Positions 1-10,572 of a stretch of DNA of 64,000 nt are shown piece by piece. The stretch lies in assembly GCA_902599625.1 (NCBI GenBank), contig CACKGF010000001.1, forward strand, positions 124,001-188,000. Direction: 5' to 3'. The stretch's first letter is position 1; each line of letters starts with the position of its first letter. Under the pieces are notes generated by a model. The model did no database searches. It saw nothing but the letters and a program-made list of their open reading frames with translations, and was not told where the DNA came from. The translations under genes and the position numbers were made by a program. Source of the stretch: an uncultured Pelagibacteraceae bacterium (GTDB taxonomy: Bacteria > Pseudomonadota > Alphaproteobacteria > Pelagibacterales > Pelagibacteraceae).

Positions 1-158
1 TTTCTATATTTTTATTTGGCGGAGAAATATTGAAAGGTTTTTCATTAGCTATGATTCTGGGTGTTATTTTAGGAACCTATTCCTCAATTTTCATAGCAAA
101 TCCACTTTTAGTTTTCTTTAAAGTTTCCCAAAAAACAGTTTTTAAGGAAGATAATTAA
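1..158 (+). CDS. secF: Protein translocase subunit SecF, C-terminal end (partial)
   Basis: Only about the last 51 residues are present; the gene enters from the left edge. SecF is the inner-membrane partner of SecD in the Sec translocon. The fragment reads [20 protein letters not shown], followed by [16 protein letters not shown], which matches the last transmembrane helices and the GTYSSIFIA tail typical of SecF. The stop (TAA, 156-158) shares three bases with the stop of the convergent gene. Identification is from the tail only, but this tail is distinctive. Confidence 0.85.
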   Translation, partial: SIFLFGGEILKGFSLAMILGVILGTYSSIFIANPLLVFFKVSQKTVFKEDN

Positions 159-757
159 TATAAGTTTTGGGCTGCTACCATTGATAGTAACATTGGTAGA
201 GATAATAAAGTATTAGTTCTTGAAAAAACCATTGCTGTTTTTGCAGCTTTAGCTTTACTTTCTGGATCTGTTTCAACCATTCCTAAAGCTTTTTTCTGAT
301 TTGGCCATATAACAAACCAAACATTAAAAGCCATAATTAAACCTAGCCACATTCCTATTCCAATCGCTGTACTTTTGCCTCCACCCGATCCTATGCCAAG
401 AGTCATTGCATCATGCAAATATCCATTGAGATATGACAATATTAAACCCGATACAATCGTTGCAAAAGCTGCCCATCTAAACCAAAAAAGGGCAGAGGGT
501 GCAATTACTTTACTAATTGCTGGCTTTTGTTCATCAGGTATTTTAGCCATATTAGGAATTTGAACAAAATTGAAGTACCACAATAATCCAATCCACATTA
601 TTCCAACAAGAACGTGAATGTATCTAAATAACCAGCTCCAAAATAATAAATCAAAATCAAAACCACCATTAAGAAAAAATAAACCTACGAACAATAATAC
701 AGATATAGCAAGTGAGTAGTGAATTGTTCTAGAAAGAGAGCTTAAAATACTTATCAT
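155..757 (-). CDS. Urate oxidase N-terminal (PuuD-like) membrane domain protein
   Basis: A 200-residue integral membrane protein with about five hydrophobic helices, including a segment [20 protein letters not shown] near residues 41-60 and [14 protein letters not shown] in the C-terminal half. These resemble the membrane domain that forms the N-terminal part of PuuD urate hydroxylases (urate oxidase N family). The cytochrome c part of full PuuD is absent, so urate oxidation cannot be claimed; many marine bacteria carry this stand-alone domain without known function. The gene is convergent with secF and separated from uvrA by 27 bases. Family call moderate, function unknown. Confidence 0.6.
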   Translation of the reverse strand: MISILSSLSRTIHYSLAISVLLFVGLFFLNGGFDFDLLFWSWLFRYIHVLVGIMWIGLLWYFNFVQIPNMAKIPDEQKPAISKVIAPSALFWFRWAAFATIVSGLILSYLNGYLHDAMTLGIGSGGGKSTAIGIGMWLGLIMAFNVWFVIWPNQKKALGMVETDPESKAKAAKTAMVFSRTNTLLSLPMLLSMVAAQNLY

Positions 758-784
758 TGAAGTAATTTAACAAATTTTAATTGA

Positions 785-3661
785 TTATGCAATTTTTTTA
801 AATTTTCCGTTTAGCAAAGGCTTTAGAAATTTACCTGTGTAACTCTTTTCTGTATTACATATATCCTCAGGTTTTCCTTCTGCGATTACTTGTCCACCTT
901 TAACACCGCCATCTGGACCCATATCGACGACGTAATCAGCGGTTTTAATAACATCTAAGTTGTGCTCAATGACAACAACTGTATTTCCTGTTGCAACGAA
1001 GGTGTGTAATATTTCTAATAATTTTTTAATATCATGTTGATGTAAACCAGTTGTTGGTTCATCCAAAATATAAATTGTTCTTCCTGTTGATCTTTTTGAT
1101 AGTTCTTTTGCTAATTTAATTCTTTGAGCTTCACCACCGGAGAGAGTTGTAGCTTGTTGACCAATCTTTATGTAGCCTAAGCCAACTTTTTTTAATGTTA
1201 ATAATTTTGATCTTATAGTTGCTATATTTTCAAAGAAATCACATCCTTCTTCAACTGTCATATCTAAAACTTCAGCAATGCTTTTTCCTTTAAATTTTAT
1301 TTCAAGCGTTTCTCTATTGTATCTGCTGCCCTTACATTCATCACATGTTACATAAACATCTGGAAGGAAATGCATTTCATAAGTTATTACACCATCACCT
1401 TCACATGCTTCACATCTTCCACCTTTAACATTGAAAGAAAATCTTCCAGGTTTATAACCTCTGCTTTTTGATTCTGGTAAATTAGTAAACCAGTCTCTAA
1501 TTGGTCCAAATGCACCTGTGTAAGTTGCTGGATTAGATCTTGGAGTTCTTCCAATAGGAGATTGATCAATATCAATTACTTTATCAATCAATTCGATACC
1601 TTTAAAACCTTTAAATGGCATTGGTATCTTTCTTGATTTATTATTGTTCAAAGATAAATTAAGAGCATTATAAAGGGTCTGTAACACTAAAGTAGATTTT
1701 CCACTTCCGGAAACTCCAGTAACACATGTAAAAGTTCCAAATGGAATTTTTAAATCAACATTCTTCAAATTATTACCAGATGCTCCGTTAATTTGTAAAA
1801 ATCTTCCGTTTTTTGCTAACCTTCTTTTTTTTGGAATTGGTATAAAATATTTAGAAGATAAATATTTTCCTGTAATGCTGTTATCATTTTTAACAATATC
1901 TTTAAGATTACCTTCTGCAACAACTTCACCACCTTTACTTCCGGCTTGAGGCCCAAGATCTAAGATGTGGTCTGCATTTTCAATTGTTTCTGTATCGTGT
2001 TCAACTACAATTACCGTGTTTCCTAAATCTCGTAATCTTTTTAAAGCATTTATTAATTTTACATTGTCCTTTTGATGCAAACCAATTGATGGTTCATCTA
2101 ATACATACAAAACTCCTGTTAGACCTGAACCAATTTGAGAGGCAAGTCTAATTCTCTGAGCTTCACCACCAGATAAAGTTCCTGACTCCCTTGACAATGT
2201 TAGGTAATCAAGACCAACATTAAGAAGAAAATTTAGTCTCTCATTTATTTCTTTAAGAATATGTTCTGATATTTTGAGTTTTCTTTGATCAAGTTTTTTT
2301 GATAAATTATTGAACCATTCTTTAGCATCACTTATAGATTTTTCAGTTACTTCACTAATATGCTTACCATCAATTTTTACACAAAGCGCTTCATCTTTAA
2401 GTCGGTGACCTTTGCAAATATCGCATTTTGTGTCAGATTGATATTGAGAAATTTCTTCTCTTTTCCAATCACTATCAGTCTCTAAATAACGTCGTTCTAA
2501 GTTATTTACTACTCCTTCAAAAGTTTTTTTATGTGAATACTTTTCATATCCATCATCATATGAAAATTTTATCTCTTCATCATCAGATCCATATAAAATT
2601 ATGTCTTTTATTTTTTTTGGTAATTTTGACCATTTTTCATCCATAGAAAATTTATAATGTTTTGCTAGGGAAGTTAATGTTTGAGCATAATAAAGGGTTG
2701 TTGTCTTTGCCCACGGTTGAATAGCACCCTGAGCAATACTTTTTTTGTCATCAGGAACAACTAGATTTGGGTCAACATTAAGCTTAATTCCTATACCCTC
2801 ACACTCTTCACAAGCTCCATAAGGACTATTAAAAGAAAATAATCGTGGTTCAATTTCTTCGATTGTAAAACCACTTTCAGGACATGCAAATTTTGAAGAA
2901 AATGTTAATTTTTCTGTTTTTCTAAATTTAGCAGGCAATGTTTCATTTTGATATTCTACAAATAAAAGCCCATTCGCTAAATTTAGCGATGTTTCTATAC
3001 CTTCTGCAAGTCTGTTCCCTAAATCAGAATTTATTACGATTCTGTCAACTAAAATATAAATATCATGTTTCAATTTTTTATTTAAGTCAGGAGTTTTATC
3101 AATGTCATAAAGTGTACCGTCAACTTTTACTTTTCTGAAACCTCTTTTTTTGTAAGATAAAATTTCTTTTTTATATTCTCCTTTTCTACCTCTGACTATT
3201 GGAGCAAATAAGAAAATAGTTGATTTTTTTGGTAACTCCAAAATCTTATCGACAATTTGAGATACAGTTTGGGATTTAATTTCTTTACCTGTAAAAGGTG
3301 AGTAGGGTGTTCCAATTCTTGCATATAGAACTCTCATGTAATCATAAATTTCTGTTACAGTTGCTACAGTAGATCTTGGGTTTTTTGATGTATTTTTTTG
3401 TTCAATTGAAATGGCAGGACTTAATCCTTCAATAAAATCTACTTTAGGTTTTTTCATTTTGTCTAAAAACTGTCTTGCATAAGCTGAGAGACTTTCAACG
3501 TATCTTCTTTGTCCCTCAGCGTAGATGGTGTCGAATGCTAATGAGGATTTTCCAGAGCCTGACAAACCTGTTATGACCACAAATTTATCTTTAGGAATTT
3601 CAACAGAGATATTCCTCAAATTGTGTTCTTTTGCGCCCTTAATAACTATCTTTTTGTTCAT
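785..3661 (-). CDS. uvrA: Excinuclease ABC subunit A
   Basis: Damage-recognition ATPase of nucleotide excision repair, 958 residues (E. coli 940). Two ABC cassettes are visible: Walker A GLSGSGKS at residues 32-39 and GVSGSGKST at 649-657, ABC signature LSGGE at 496-500 and again near the C-terminus, and Walker [11 protein letters not shown] at 521-530. Zinc-module cysteines appear at 284/287 and 413/416 and in CEACEGDG and CDECKGSRY of the second half. The first module shows CPES where many UvrAs have CPxC. The gene diverges from ssb with a 70-base shared upstream region, the classic uvrA-ssb arrangement. Confidence 0.97.
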   Translation of the reverse strand: MNKKIVIKGAKEHNLRNISVEIPKDKFVVITGLSGSGKSSLAFDTIYAEGQRRYVESLSAYARQFLDKMKKPKVDFIEGLSPAISIEQKNTSKNPRSTVATVTEIYDYMRVLYARIGTPYSPFTGKEIKSQTVSQIVDKILELPKKSTIFLFAPIVRGRKGEYKKEILSYKKRGFRKVKVDGTLYDIDKTPDLNKKLKHDIYILVDRIVINSDLGNRLAEGIETSLNLANGLLFVEYQNETLPAKFRKTEKLTFSSKFACPESGFTIEEIEPRLFSFNSPYGACEECEGIGIKLNVDPNLVVPDDKKSIAQGAIQPWAKTTTLYYAQTLTSLAKHYKFSMDEKWSKLPKKIKDIILYGSDDEEIKFSYDDGYEKYSHKKTFEGVVNNLERRYLETDSDWKREEISQYQSDTKCDICKGHRLKDEALCVKIDGKHISEVTEKSISDAKEWFNNLSKKLDQRKLKISEHILKEINERLNFLLNVGLDYLTLSRESGTLSGGEAQRIRLASQIGSGLTGVLYVLDEPSIGLHQKDNVKLINALKRLRDLGNTVIVVEHDTETIENADHILDLGPQAGSKGGEVVAEGNLKDIVKNDNSITGKYLSSKYFIPIPKKRRLAKNGRFLQINGASGNNLKNVDLKIPFGTFTCVTGVSGSGKSTLVLQTLYNALNLSLNNNKSRKIPMPFKGFKGIELIDKVIDIDQSPIGRTPRSNPATYTGAFGPIRDWFTNLPESKSRGYKPGRFSFNVKGGRCEACEGDGVITYEMHFLPDVYVTCDECKGSRYNRETLEIKFKGKSIAEVLDMTVEEGCDFFENIATIRSKLLTLKKVGLGYIKIGQQATTLSGGEAQRIKLAKELSKRSTGRTIYILDEPTTGLHQHDIKKLLEILHTFVATGNTVVVIEHNLDVIKTADYVVDMGPDGGVKGGQVIAEGKPEDICNTEKSYTGKFLKPLLNGKFKKIA

Positions 3662-3731
3662 TTTTTTATTTGCTTTAGCTCAATAAAGTTAATAATCAAA
3701 TTCTTTTTGTGATATAACTAATATAAATAAT

Positions 3732-4178
3732 ATGGCTGGAAGTTTAAATAAAGTACTTTTAATTGGCAGATTAGGTGCAGATCCTGAGATAAAGCAAATG
3801 GTTAATGGAAAAAATGTCGCTAGACTTAGTCTTGCTACTAGCCAATCTTGGAAAGACAAAAATACTGGTGAAAAAAAAGAAAAAACTGAGTGGCACCGTG
3901 TGGTTGTATTTAATGAGGGTCTTGTTAATGTTGTTCAACAGTATCTTAAAAAAGGTGCTCAGATTTACGTCGAAGGCCAATTGACTACAAGAAAATGGAA
4001 AGATGAACAGTCCGGACAAGATAAATATTCTACAGAAATATTAATACAAGGGTATAATTCATCTTTAACGATGCTTGGGGGAAATAATTCCTCAACGTCA
4101 ATTGCAAATGCACCACAAAATAAGAATGAGATGTCTCAAGCATCTGATGCTGATTTAGATGACGATATTCCTTTTTAA
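3732..4178 (+). CDS. ssb: Single-stranded DNA-binding protein
   Basis: 148 residues with an N-terminal OB fold ([19 protein letters not shown]) and conserved TEWHRVVVF and [10 protein letters not shown] segments. The disordered tail ends DLDDDIPF, the acidic tip that recruits repair and replication partners. Coats single-stranded DNA during replication, recombination and repair. Divergent from uvrA and 9 bases upstream of gyrA, so ssb and gyrA are probably co-transcribed. The ATG at 3732 follows an AT-rich TATAAC-like -10 element at about 3713. Confidence 0.97.
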   Translation: MAGSLNKVLLIGRLGADPEIKQMVNGKNVARLSLATSQSWKDKNTGEKKEKTEWHRVVVFNEGLVNVVQQYLKKGAQIYVEGQLTTRKWKDEQSGQDKYSTEILIQGYNSSLTMLGGNNSSTSIANAPQNKNEMSQASDADLDDDIPF

Positions 4179-4187
4179 TTAATCTTT

Positions 4188-6743
4188 ATGGATAAATCAC
4201 AAACAGAGATAAAGAATAACATAAAACCTATTGAAATGTATGATGAGATGAGCTCATCTTATCTTTCTTACGCAATGAGCGTAATTGTAAGTCGAGCCTT
4301 ACCAGATATAAGAGATGGTTTGAAACCAGTTCATAGAAGAATAATTTACGCAATGCACAAAGGTGGTTTTGATTGGAGTAAACAATATAGAAAATCTGCA
4401 AGAATAGTTGGTGATGTAATTGGTAAATACCATCCCCACGGAGATCAGGCTGTTTATGATGCATTAGTCAGAATGGTGCAAGATTTTTCAATGAGTTTGC
4501 CTTTGATCGATGGTCAAGGAAATTTTGGTTCTGTTGATGGTGATCCGCCTGCTGCGATGAGATACACAGAAACTAGATTAGCAAAAATTTCACAGAATTT
4601 AATAGACGATATAGATAAAGACACTGTTGAATTTAAAAGTAATTATGACGAAACTGAAAAAGAACCTGAAGTTTTGCCCGCTCAGTATCCAAACTTACTT
4701 GTAAATGGTGCTGGAGGTATTGCAGTTGGAATGGCAACTAGCATTCCACCTCATAATTTATCAGAAGTAATTAATGCAACTTTAGCCCTTATAGAAAATA
4801 AAGATATTAAAATAAATGAATTAATGAAACATATACCAGGCCCCGACTTTCCGACAGGTGGAACAATAATTGGTAAAGATATTATTAAGACTGGATATAA
4901 AACTGGTAGAGGATCTTTTAAAGTAAGAGGGAACGTTTCAATAGAGCAACTTAAAAATGGTAAAGAAAGGTTAGTCATTAACTCAATACCATATCAAATC
5001 AACAAGTCTGTTCTAAACGAAAAAATTGTTGAATTAATTAGAAATAAAAAAATAGAGGGAATAAGTGACATAAGAGATGAGTCTAATAGAGAGGGAATAA
5101 GAGTGGCGATAGATTTAAAAAAAAATATAGAACCTGAAACAGTTAAAAGACAACTGTATAAATATACATCTTTGGAGTCTTCATTTAGTTTTAATACATT
5201 AGCTATAGTAGATAGAAAACCAAAAAACTGTAATCTTAAAGATTTTCTAGAGTCCTTTCTAAAATTTAGAGAAGATGTCGTTATAAAAAAAACAAAATTT
5301 GATCTTAAAAAAGCTGAGGATAGAGCTCACATATTGATTGGTTTATCAGTTTCAGTTGAAAATATTGATAAAGTAATCAAGATTATACGATCTTCAAAAA
5401 ACCCTGAACAAGCAAAAAATTCTTTATTAAATACTTCTTGGAAAATTAAATCGTCTCAAAAATTAATAAAATTAGTCGATAATAAAAAGAATAAAAGTAA
5501 TTATTCTCTTTCATTAAAACAAGTTGAAGCAATTTTAGAATTAAGACTTCAAAAACTTACCGCTTTAGGAATTAATGAATTAGAAGTTGAGTTAAAGAAA
5601 TTAGCCAATCTTATAGTTTCCTTTAAAAAAATAATAAACTCTAGAAAAGAACTTTTAAAAGTTATTAGTAATGAGTTAAATGAAATAAAAGAAAAATATT
5701 CAGTTGAACGAAGAACAAAAATAATAGATGCAGTACTCAACTATGATATTGAAGAGACAATTCAAAAACAATCTGTATTGATTACAGTTACTTTACAAGG
5801 GTATATTAAAAGAGGTGCACTTGATATTGTTAAAAAACAAAAAAGAGGTGGCAAAGGAAAATCTGGAATTAAAACTAGAGATGAAGACTCTGTAGTTCAA
5901 ACTTTGTCTGTGAATACACATACATCTGTTCTTTTTTTCTCAACACAGGGTATGGTTTATAAACTTAAGGCATGGAAGATACCTGAGGGATCGGCTAGCT
6001 CAAGAGGTAAATCTTTATATAATATTCTTCCATTAAAAAATCACCAATCAATTAGTTCGATAATGCCGTTACCTGAAGAAAAATCTGAATTTAAAGATTT
6101 AAATATAATTTTTGCGACAGCCAAAGGAAAAATAAGAAAAAATAGTTTAGAAGATTTTTTAAGTATCAATACAGCGGGTAAAATTGCCATGAAACTAGAT
6201 AATGATGACACGATTATAGGTGTTAAAATTTGTAAAGAAAATCAAGATATAATGCTTAGTTCATTAAATGGAAAGTGCATTAGATTTGAATCAAAAAAAT
6301 TAAGATTGTTTAAAGGTAGATCTTCTAAAGGTATTAAAGGAATAAATTTGAGTGAAAAAGATAAGATTGTTTCTTTATCAATTGTAGAAAAAATTGACAA
6401 AAAATCTGATAAAAATGGCAAAGTTGAGGGCAAATATATACTTTCAATTACTGAGAATGGTTTTGGGAAAAGAACAAATGATAAAGAATTTCGTACTACA
6501 AATAGAGGCGGAAAGGGGATTATAGGTATTGTAAACTCATCGAGGAATGGAAATATTGCATCTTCCTTCCCAGTATTTGATGGCGATGAAATATTAATAT
6601 CTACCAACAAAGGTAGAGTAATAAGGGTAGCGGTTAAAGAAATTAGAACTGCAGGAAGAAACACTCAAGGTGTTAGAATAATCAAGTTATCTGGTGATGA
6701 AAAAGTGGTTTCAGCAATTAAAATTGATGATAACTTAATATAA
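4188..6743 (+). CDS. gyrA: DNA gyrase subunit A
   Basis: Type II topoisomerase breakage-reunion subunit, 851 residues. The active-site tyrosine is Y126 in AAMRYTETR. The N-terminal winged-helix region ([11 protein letters not shown]) and the C-terminal beta-pinwheel with a GyrA box (QKRGGKG, about residue 545) are present, which favours GyrA over ParC. At the position of E. coli Ser83 the sequence reads HGDQAVYD, with glutamine (Q87) instead of serine, a position known to affect fluoroquinolone binding. The stop and the coaD start share one base (TAATG). Confidence 0.96.
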   Translation: MDKSQTEIKNNIKPIEMYDEMSSSYLSYAMSVIVSRALPDIRDGLKPVHRRIIYAMHKGGFDWSKQYRKSARIVGDVIGKYHPHGDQAVYDALVRMVQDFSMSLPLIDGQGNFGSVDGDPPAAMRYTETRLAKISQNLIDDIDKDTVEFKSNYDETEKEPEVLPAQYPNLLVNGAGGIAVGMATSIPPHNLSEVINATLALIENKDIKINELMKHIPGPDFPTGGTIIGKDIIKTGYKTGRGSFKVRGNVSIEQLKNGKERLVINSIPYQINKSVLNEKIVELIRNKKIEGISDIRDESNREGIRVAIDLKKNIEPETVKRQLYKYTSLESSFSFNTLAIVDRKPKNCNLKDFLESFLKFREDVVIKKTKFDLKKAEDRAHILIGLSVSVENIDKVIKIIRSSKNPEQAKNSLLNTSWKIKSSQKLIKLVDNKKNKSNYSLSLKQVEAILELRLQKLTALGINELEVELKKLANLIVSFKKIINSRKELLKVISNELNEIKEKYSVERRTKIIDAVLNYDIEETIQKQSVLITVTLQGYIKRGALDIVKKQKRGGKGKSGIKTRDEDSVVQTLSVNTHTSVLFFSTQGMVYKLKAWKIPEGSASSRGKSLYNILPLKNHQSISSIMPLPEEKSEFKDLNIIFATAKGKIRKNSLEDFLSINTAGKIAMKLDNDDTIIGVKICKENQDIMLSSLNGKCIRFESKKLRLFKGRSSKGIKGINLSEKDKIVSLSIVEKIDKKSDKNGKVEGKYILSITENGFGKRTNDKEFRTTNRGGKGIIGIVNSSRNGNIASSFPVFDGDEILISTNKGRVIRVAVKEIRTAGRNTQGVRIIKLSGDEKVVSAIKIDDNLI

Positions 6744-7237
6744 TGAAAAAAGCGATTTACCCTGGAACTTTTGATCCAATTACATTTGGACATATTGATC
6801 TTATTAAAAAATCTTTAAATATTTTTGATCAAGTTATTGTTGCTGTTTCAGATGGAAAAACAAAAAACTATCTTTTTGATGCAAAGGAAAGAGAAGACTT
6901 AATAAAAAAAGCTCTATTTAACGACTTGAAATTTAGTAAAAAAAAAATAATCGTGACTTCATTCAAAACCCTGACTACTGATTTTTGTAAAAAAATGAAA
7001 TCAAATGTCATTATAAGAGGCTTACGTGCAACCTCTGATTTCGAATATGAATTTCAATTAGCTGGAATGAATAAAAAATTAAATAACTTAATCGAAACTG
7101 TTTTTTTAATGTCAGATCCAGAAAATCAAATTATTTCATCTAAATTTGTAAAAGAAATTATTGAATTAAATGGTGATATACGAAAATTTACCACTAAAAC
7201 AGTAATAAAATCTTTAAAAAATAAATTTAATGAATAA
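6743..7237 (+). CDS. coaD: Phosphopantetheine adenylyltransferase
   Basis: Fourth step of coenzyme A biosynthesis: transfers AMP from ATP to 4-phosphopantetheine. 164 residues, usual family length. The nucleotidyltransferase motif TFGH is at residues 14-17 within YPGTFDPITFGHIDL, and the C-terminal ISS-KFVKEI stretch matches the ISSTxVR motif. RGLRATSDFEYEFQLAGMN is a characteristic CoaD segment. It overlaps gyrA by one base and the following cyclophilin by 8 bases, so translation is probably coupled. Confidence 0.96.
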   Translation: MKKAIYPGTFDPITFGHIDLIKKSLNIFDQVIVAVSDGKTKNYLFDAKEREDLIKKALFNDLKFSKKKIIVTSFKTLTTDFCKKMKSNVIIRGLRATSDFEYEFQLAGMNKKLNNLIETVFLMSDPENQIISSKFVKEIIELNGDIRKFTTKTVIKSLKNKFNE

Positions 7238-7781
7238 GATATTATTTTTTATATTATTTTTAATATTTAATTTTAACCTAAGTGCAGAGGAAAATATGAT
7301 GATACTTAAATTAAAAGATGGAGATGTAAAGATAGAATTATTCGAGGATAAAGCTCCAAACCATGTAAAACGAATAAAAGAACTAGCTGATAAAGGTCTT
7401 TATGATAATGTTGTATTTCATAGAGTAATAGATGGGTTTATGGCTCAGGTAGGCGATGTTCAATTTGGTAACTCATCTTCAGATAATTTTGATCTAAATA
7501 GAGCAGGCACTGGAGGCTCAGATTTACCAAATCTAAAAGCTGAGTTTAATGATATTCCCCATGTAAAGGGTATTTTATCTATGGCTAGATCTTCTGATCC
7601 AAACAGTGCAAATAGTCAATTCTTTATATGTTTTGAAGATGCTCCACATCTTGATAGACAATATACTGTTTTTGGCAGAGTTGTGGAAGGAATGGAGTTT
7701 GTAGATAAGATTAAACGAGGTGATGGACCAAATGGTTCAGTTTCAAACCCTGATAAGATAATTAGTTTCAAATCTTTATAA
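7230..7781 (+). CDS. Exported cyclophilin-type peptidyl-prolyl cis-trans isomerase
   Basis: 183 residues beginning with a clear signal peptide (ILFFILFLIFNFNLSA, cut near residue 19), so it probably works in the periplasm. The cyclophilin core is intact: VVFHRVIDGFMAQVGD, GILSMARSSDPNSANSQFFI and LDRQYTVFGRVVEGM, including the catalytic arginine in FHRVI. Length and motifs fit PpiA/PpiB of alphaproteobacteria. Overlaps coaD by 8 bases and ends one base before tgt. Confidence 0.92.
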   Translation: MNKILFFILFLIFNFNLSAEENMMILKLKDGDVKIELFEDKAPNHVKRIKELADKGLYDNVVFHRVIDGFMAQVGDVQFGNSSSDNFDLNRAGTGGSDLPNLKAEFNDIPHVKGILSMARSSDPNSANSQFFICFEDAPHLDRQYTVFGRVVEGMEFVDKIKRGDGPNGSVSNPDKIISFKSL

Positions 7782-7782
7782 A

Positions 7783-8895
7783 TTGAGTTTAAAAAATTTT
7801 TCTTTTAAAGTTAAACATAAAGATAAATTTTCTCGGACAGGAACAATTATTACTTCAAGAGGTAAAATTGATACCCCTGTTTTTATGCCTGTTGGAACTC
7901 AAGCAACAGTAAAAGCTACTTTTATAGATGACTTAATTAAAGCTGGAAGTCAAATAATCTTATCTAACACATATCATTTAATGATAAGGCCAGGAGAAGA
8001 AAGGGTAGCACTTCAAGGAGGATTACACGAATTTATGAATTGTCCATTACCTATTTTAACAGACTCGGGTGGCTATCAAGTGATGTCTCTTTCAAAACTT
8101 AATAAAATCGATAGAGAAAAGGGAGCTATATTTAATTCACATGTTGATGGAAAAAAATACACTCTTAGTCCAGAAGAAAGTATAAGAATTCAAAAAAAAC
8201 TTAATTCAGACATTGTTATGGTAATGGATGAATGTCCCAAAAAAACCACAGACAGAAAAATTATTGAAAATTCTTTGGAACTATCAACCGAATGGGCATC
8301 AAGGTCAAAAAAATCTTTTGGAAAAAATCCTCACAAGGGTCTTTTTGGAATAGTTCAAGGTGGTTTGTTTGATGATCTAAGAAAAAAATCCTTAGAAGAT
8401 CTAATTGATATTGGGTTTGACGGATATGCCCTAGGTGGCCTAGCTGTTGGAGACACACAAAGTGAAATGTTTAATGTGTTAGACGGTATAAAAGAACTCC
8501 TACCTGAAGATAAACCTAGGTATTTGATGGGAGTGGGAACCCCCTCTGATATCCTTGGAGCAGTAAAAAGAGGGGTTGATATGTTTGACTGTGTATTACC
8601 TTCTAGATCTGGGAGAACCGGTCTAGCTTTTACGTGGAATGGACCTATAAATATTAAGAATGCCAAGTATCAGAATGATACAAAGCCCATCGATGAACAA
8701 TGCGAAAAATTTAACTTAAATAAGTATTCAAAAAATTACTTAAATCACTTATTCAATACCAATGAAATATTGGCCTCAATGCTTTTAACCCTCCATAATA
8801 TAAATTTTTATCATGAGCTTATGAATGAAATAAGAAATAACATAAATAATGGAACTTTTGACCAATTTTTTGATGAATACATTGGTAAGTTGTAA
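7783..8895 (+). CDS. tgt: Queuine tRNA-ribosyltransferase with an eroded zinc site
   Basis: Exchanges guanine-34 for preQ1 in GUN-anticodon tRNAs. 370 residues; starts with TTG one base after the cyclophilin stop. The catalytic aspartates are present: D94 in DSGGYQVMSL and nucleophile D269 in MFDCVLPSRSGR, plus the GGLAVGD base-binding loop. The C-terminal zinc site is unusual. Where the family has C-x-C-x2-C...H, this protein has C307, K309 and L312 with H338, so two cysteines are missing. Enzymatic identity is secure; zinc binding as in the family is not. Confidence 0.94.
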   Translation: MSLKNFSFKVKHKDKFSRTGTIITSRGKIDTPVFMPVGTQATVKATFIDDLIKAGSQIILSNTYHLMIRPGEERVALQGGLHEFMNCPLPILTDSGGYQVMSLSKLNKIDREKGAIFNSHVDGKKYTLSPEESIRIQKKLNSDIVMVMDECPKKTTDRKIIENSLELSTEWASRSKKSFGKNPHKGLFGIVQGGLFDDLRKKSLEDLIDIGFDGYALGGLAVGDTQSEMFNVLDGIKELLPEDKPRYLMGVGTPSDILGAVKRGVDMFDCVLPSRSGRTGLAFTWNGPINIKNAKYQNDTKPIDEQCEKFNLNKYSKNYLNHLFNTNEILASMLLTLHNINFYHELMNEIRNNINNGTFDQFFDEYIGKL

Positions 8896-8905
8896 TTATA
8901 ACATA

Positions 8906-8933
8906 TTGATTATTTGAAAAAAAAAACTATAAG
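8906..8933 (+). promoter_or_regulatory. Probable promoter of tRNA-Lys
   Basis: TTGATT at 8906-8911 and TATAAG at 8928-8933 are separated by 16 bases, giving a predicted start about 5 bases before the mature tRNA. Fits sigma-70 consensus spacing, though AT richness makes chance matches common. Confidence 0.4.
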
Positions 8934-8944
8934 AATTTTACTTT

Positions 8945-9020
<76 letters not shown>

Positions 9021-9845
9021 TTAAGTTTTAATTGGTGGATAATCTATTATTATTTCGTTCATCCAACCCTCGATGTTTTCAATTCTTTTTTTAGAAGATG
9101 GATGAGTATTCATAAATTCTGGAGGCTCCTTACCTTTATTGATTTCTTTCATTCGTTCCCAAAATTTAGTTGTTTCTCTTATATCATACCCGGATAAAGA
9201 TGAAAAAATAAGACCAAGATAATCAGCCTCTGTCTCTTGTTTTCTTGTAAAAGGGTTCATTATCCCAATTTGTTTTAATAAACCAACCGTATCCATCCCG
9301 GTTGCTCTGTTTACTTGTGAGAGCTTTCCTCCTGAAAATATGTCAATTAACTGAGTGCCAGTTTGAAGTACTACACTACGACTAGCTCTTTCAATAGAAT
9401 GTTTTGCAACAGCATGGGCAATTTCGTGACCCATTACAGCAGCTAATGCATTTGTATTTTTAGTTACCTCTAGCATTCCACTATAAACAGCAATTTTGCC
9501 TCCAGGCATACACCAAGCATTTTTAACTTTTTTATTATCAATCAATATATATTCCCATTTAAAATTAAGAGTTGGATCTTTTATATTATTTAGATAAAAA
9601 TATTCACCAATTGCATATTCCATCTTTTTTCCAATTTCTTTAATTTCTTTTAAATTACGTCCATCAGTAATTAGTTTTTCCTTCTTTTTTACTTTTTCGT
9701 AAATTTGTGCTGCTTGTGCATTTAGTTTTGCCTCTGGTATTAAGTTAAGCTGTTTTCTGTCTGTAATTGGTACTGATGCACAAGAATTGATTATATAACT
9801 GCAACCACAACAACCGACTATATTTAGGAATTTTCTTCTATTCAT
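9021..9845 (-). CDS. M48 family metalloprotease, probable Tat-exported lipoprotein
   Basis: 274 residues. The zinc protease motif HEIAH is at residues 140-144 and the downstream glutamate lies in ETEADYLG, as in M48 periplasmic proteases of the LoiP/YcaL type (outer-membrane quality control). The N-terminus reads MNRRKFLNIVG followed by a hydrophobic stretch and a cysteine in NSCAS (C22). This combines a twin-arginine-like motif with a lipobox, so it is probably a membrane-anchored lipoprotein. The stop codon touches the end of tRNA-Lys. Specific substrate unknown. Confidence 0.88.
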   Translation of the reverse strand: MNRRKFLNIVGCCGCSYIINSCASVPITDRKQLNLIPEAKLNAQAAQIYEKVKKKEKLITDGRNLKEIKEIGKKMEYAIGEYFYLNNIKDPTLNFKWEYILIDNKKVKNAWCMPGGKIAVYSGMLEVTKNTNALAAVMGHEIAHAVAKHSIERASRSVVLQTGTQLIDIFSGGKLSQVNRATGMDTVGLLKQIGIMNPFTRKQETEADYLGLIFSSLSGYDIRETTKFWERMKEINKGKEPPEFMNTHPSSKKRIENIEGWMNEIIIDYPPIKT

Positions 9846-9883
9846 TTAAATTAAATTAAGTATTATGTTTTAATAGTTTTTTT

Positions 9884-9961
9884 ATGAATTTAAACAATAA
9901 AATATTAGTTTTTTTATTCATAATTTCTTTATGTTTTGTAATATATTCATCTTATAATTAA
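9884..9961 (+). CDS. Putative 25-residue hydrophobic leader peptide
   Basis: ATG at 9884 opens a 25-codon frame encoding MNLNNKILVFLFIISLCFV and a short polar tail. Its TAA stop shares the A with the ATG of the downstream DUF502 gene (TAATG at 9959-9963). One hydrophobic helix is predicted. The stop-start overlap suggests translational coupling, but an AT-rich sequence readily produces short hydrophobic frames, so it may be chance. Confidence 0.35.
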   Translation: MNLNNKILVFLFIISLCFVIYSSYN

Positions 9962-10572
9962 TGAAAAAAAAATCATCAATAACTTCAAAATTAAGAAATG
10001 CTTTTATAGCTGGAATTGTAGTTTTGGTACCAATTGGTTTTACTTTGTATCTCACTTTATTTTTAATAAAGATATCCTCAAAATTGATTCCTAATGAAAT
10101 AAATCCAAATAATTATCTTCCTTTTTCTATACCGGGGCTTGAAATTTTATTATCTGTTATTTTTATAACTATAGTTGGAGGTATTTCTTTATCTTTTTTT
10201 GGAAAAAAAATTTTAAATTTAATTAATGATCTTTTTAAAAGAATTCCGATCTTAAGAACTATTTACTCTGCAATTGGCCAAATGACTGAAAGTTTTACAA
10301 GTAAATCGGATAATAAAAAAAGTGTTGTTCTAATTGAATATCCCAAAAAGGGATCATGGGCTGTTGGTTTTGCTACTAAAGAAAATAAAGGCGAGATAAG
10401 CAAAAAAACTAATAAAGATTTAGTCAACGTATTTGTTCCAACAACACCAAATCCCACAAGTGGTTTTTTATTAATGTTTCCAAAAGATGAAGTTATTTAT
10501 CTTGATATGACTTTTGAGGAAGCTTCAAAATTTATTGTATCTGCTGGTACTTCAGATCCTGCTGACAATTAA
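9961..10572 (+). CDS. DUF502 family membrane protein
   Basis: 203 residues with two N-terminal transmembrane helices (AFIAGIVVLVPIGFTLYLTL and a second near residues 55-80), then a soluble domain with IPILRTIYSAIGQMTESF and VNVFVPTTPNPTSGFLLMFP, which are hallmark segments of DUF502. The family is widespread in proteobacteria and chloroplasts; its biochemical role is not established. In several alphaproteobacteria it sits next to recG and sdhE, as here. The final TTAA serves as stop for both this gene and recG on the other strand. Confidence 0.88.
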   Translation: MKKKSSITSKLRNAFIAGIVVLVPIGFTLYLTLFLIKISSKLIPNEINPNNYLPFSIPGLEILLSVIFITIVGGISLSFFGKKILNLINDLFKRIPILRTIYSAIGQMTESFTSKSDNKKSVVLIEYPKKGSWAVGFATKENKGEISKKTNKDLVNVFVPTTPNPTSGFLLMFPKDEVIYLDMTFEEASKFIVSAGTSDPADN

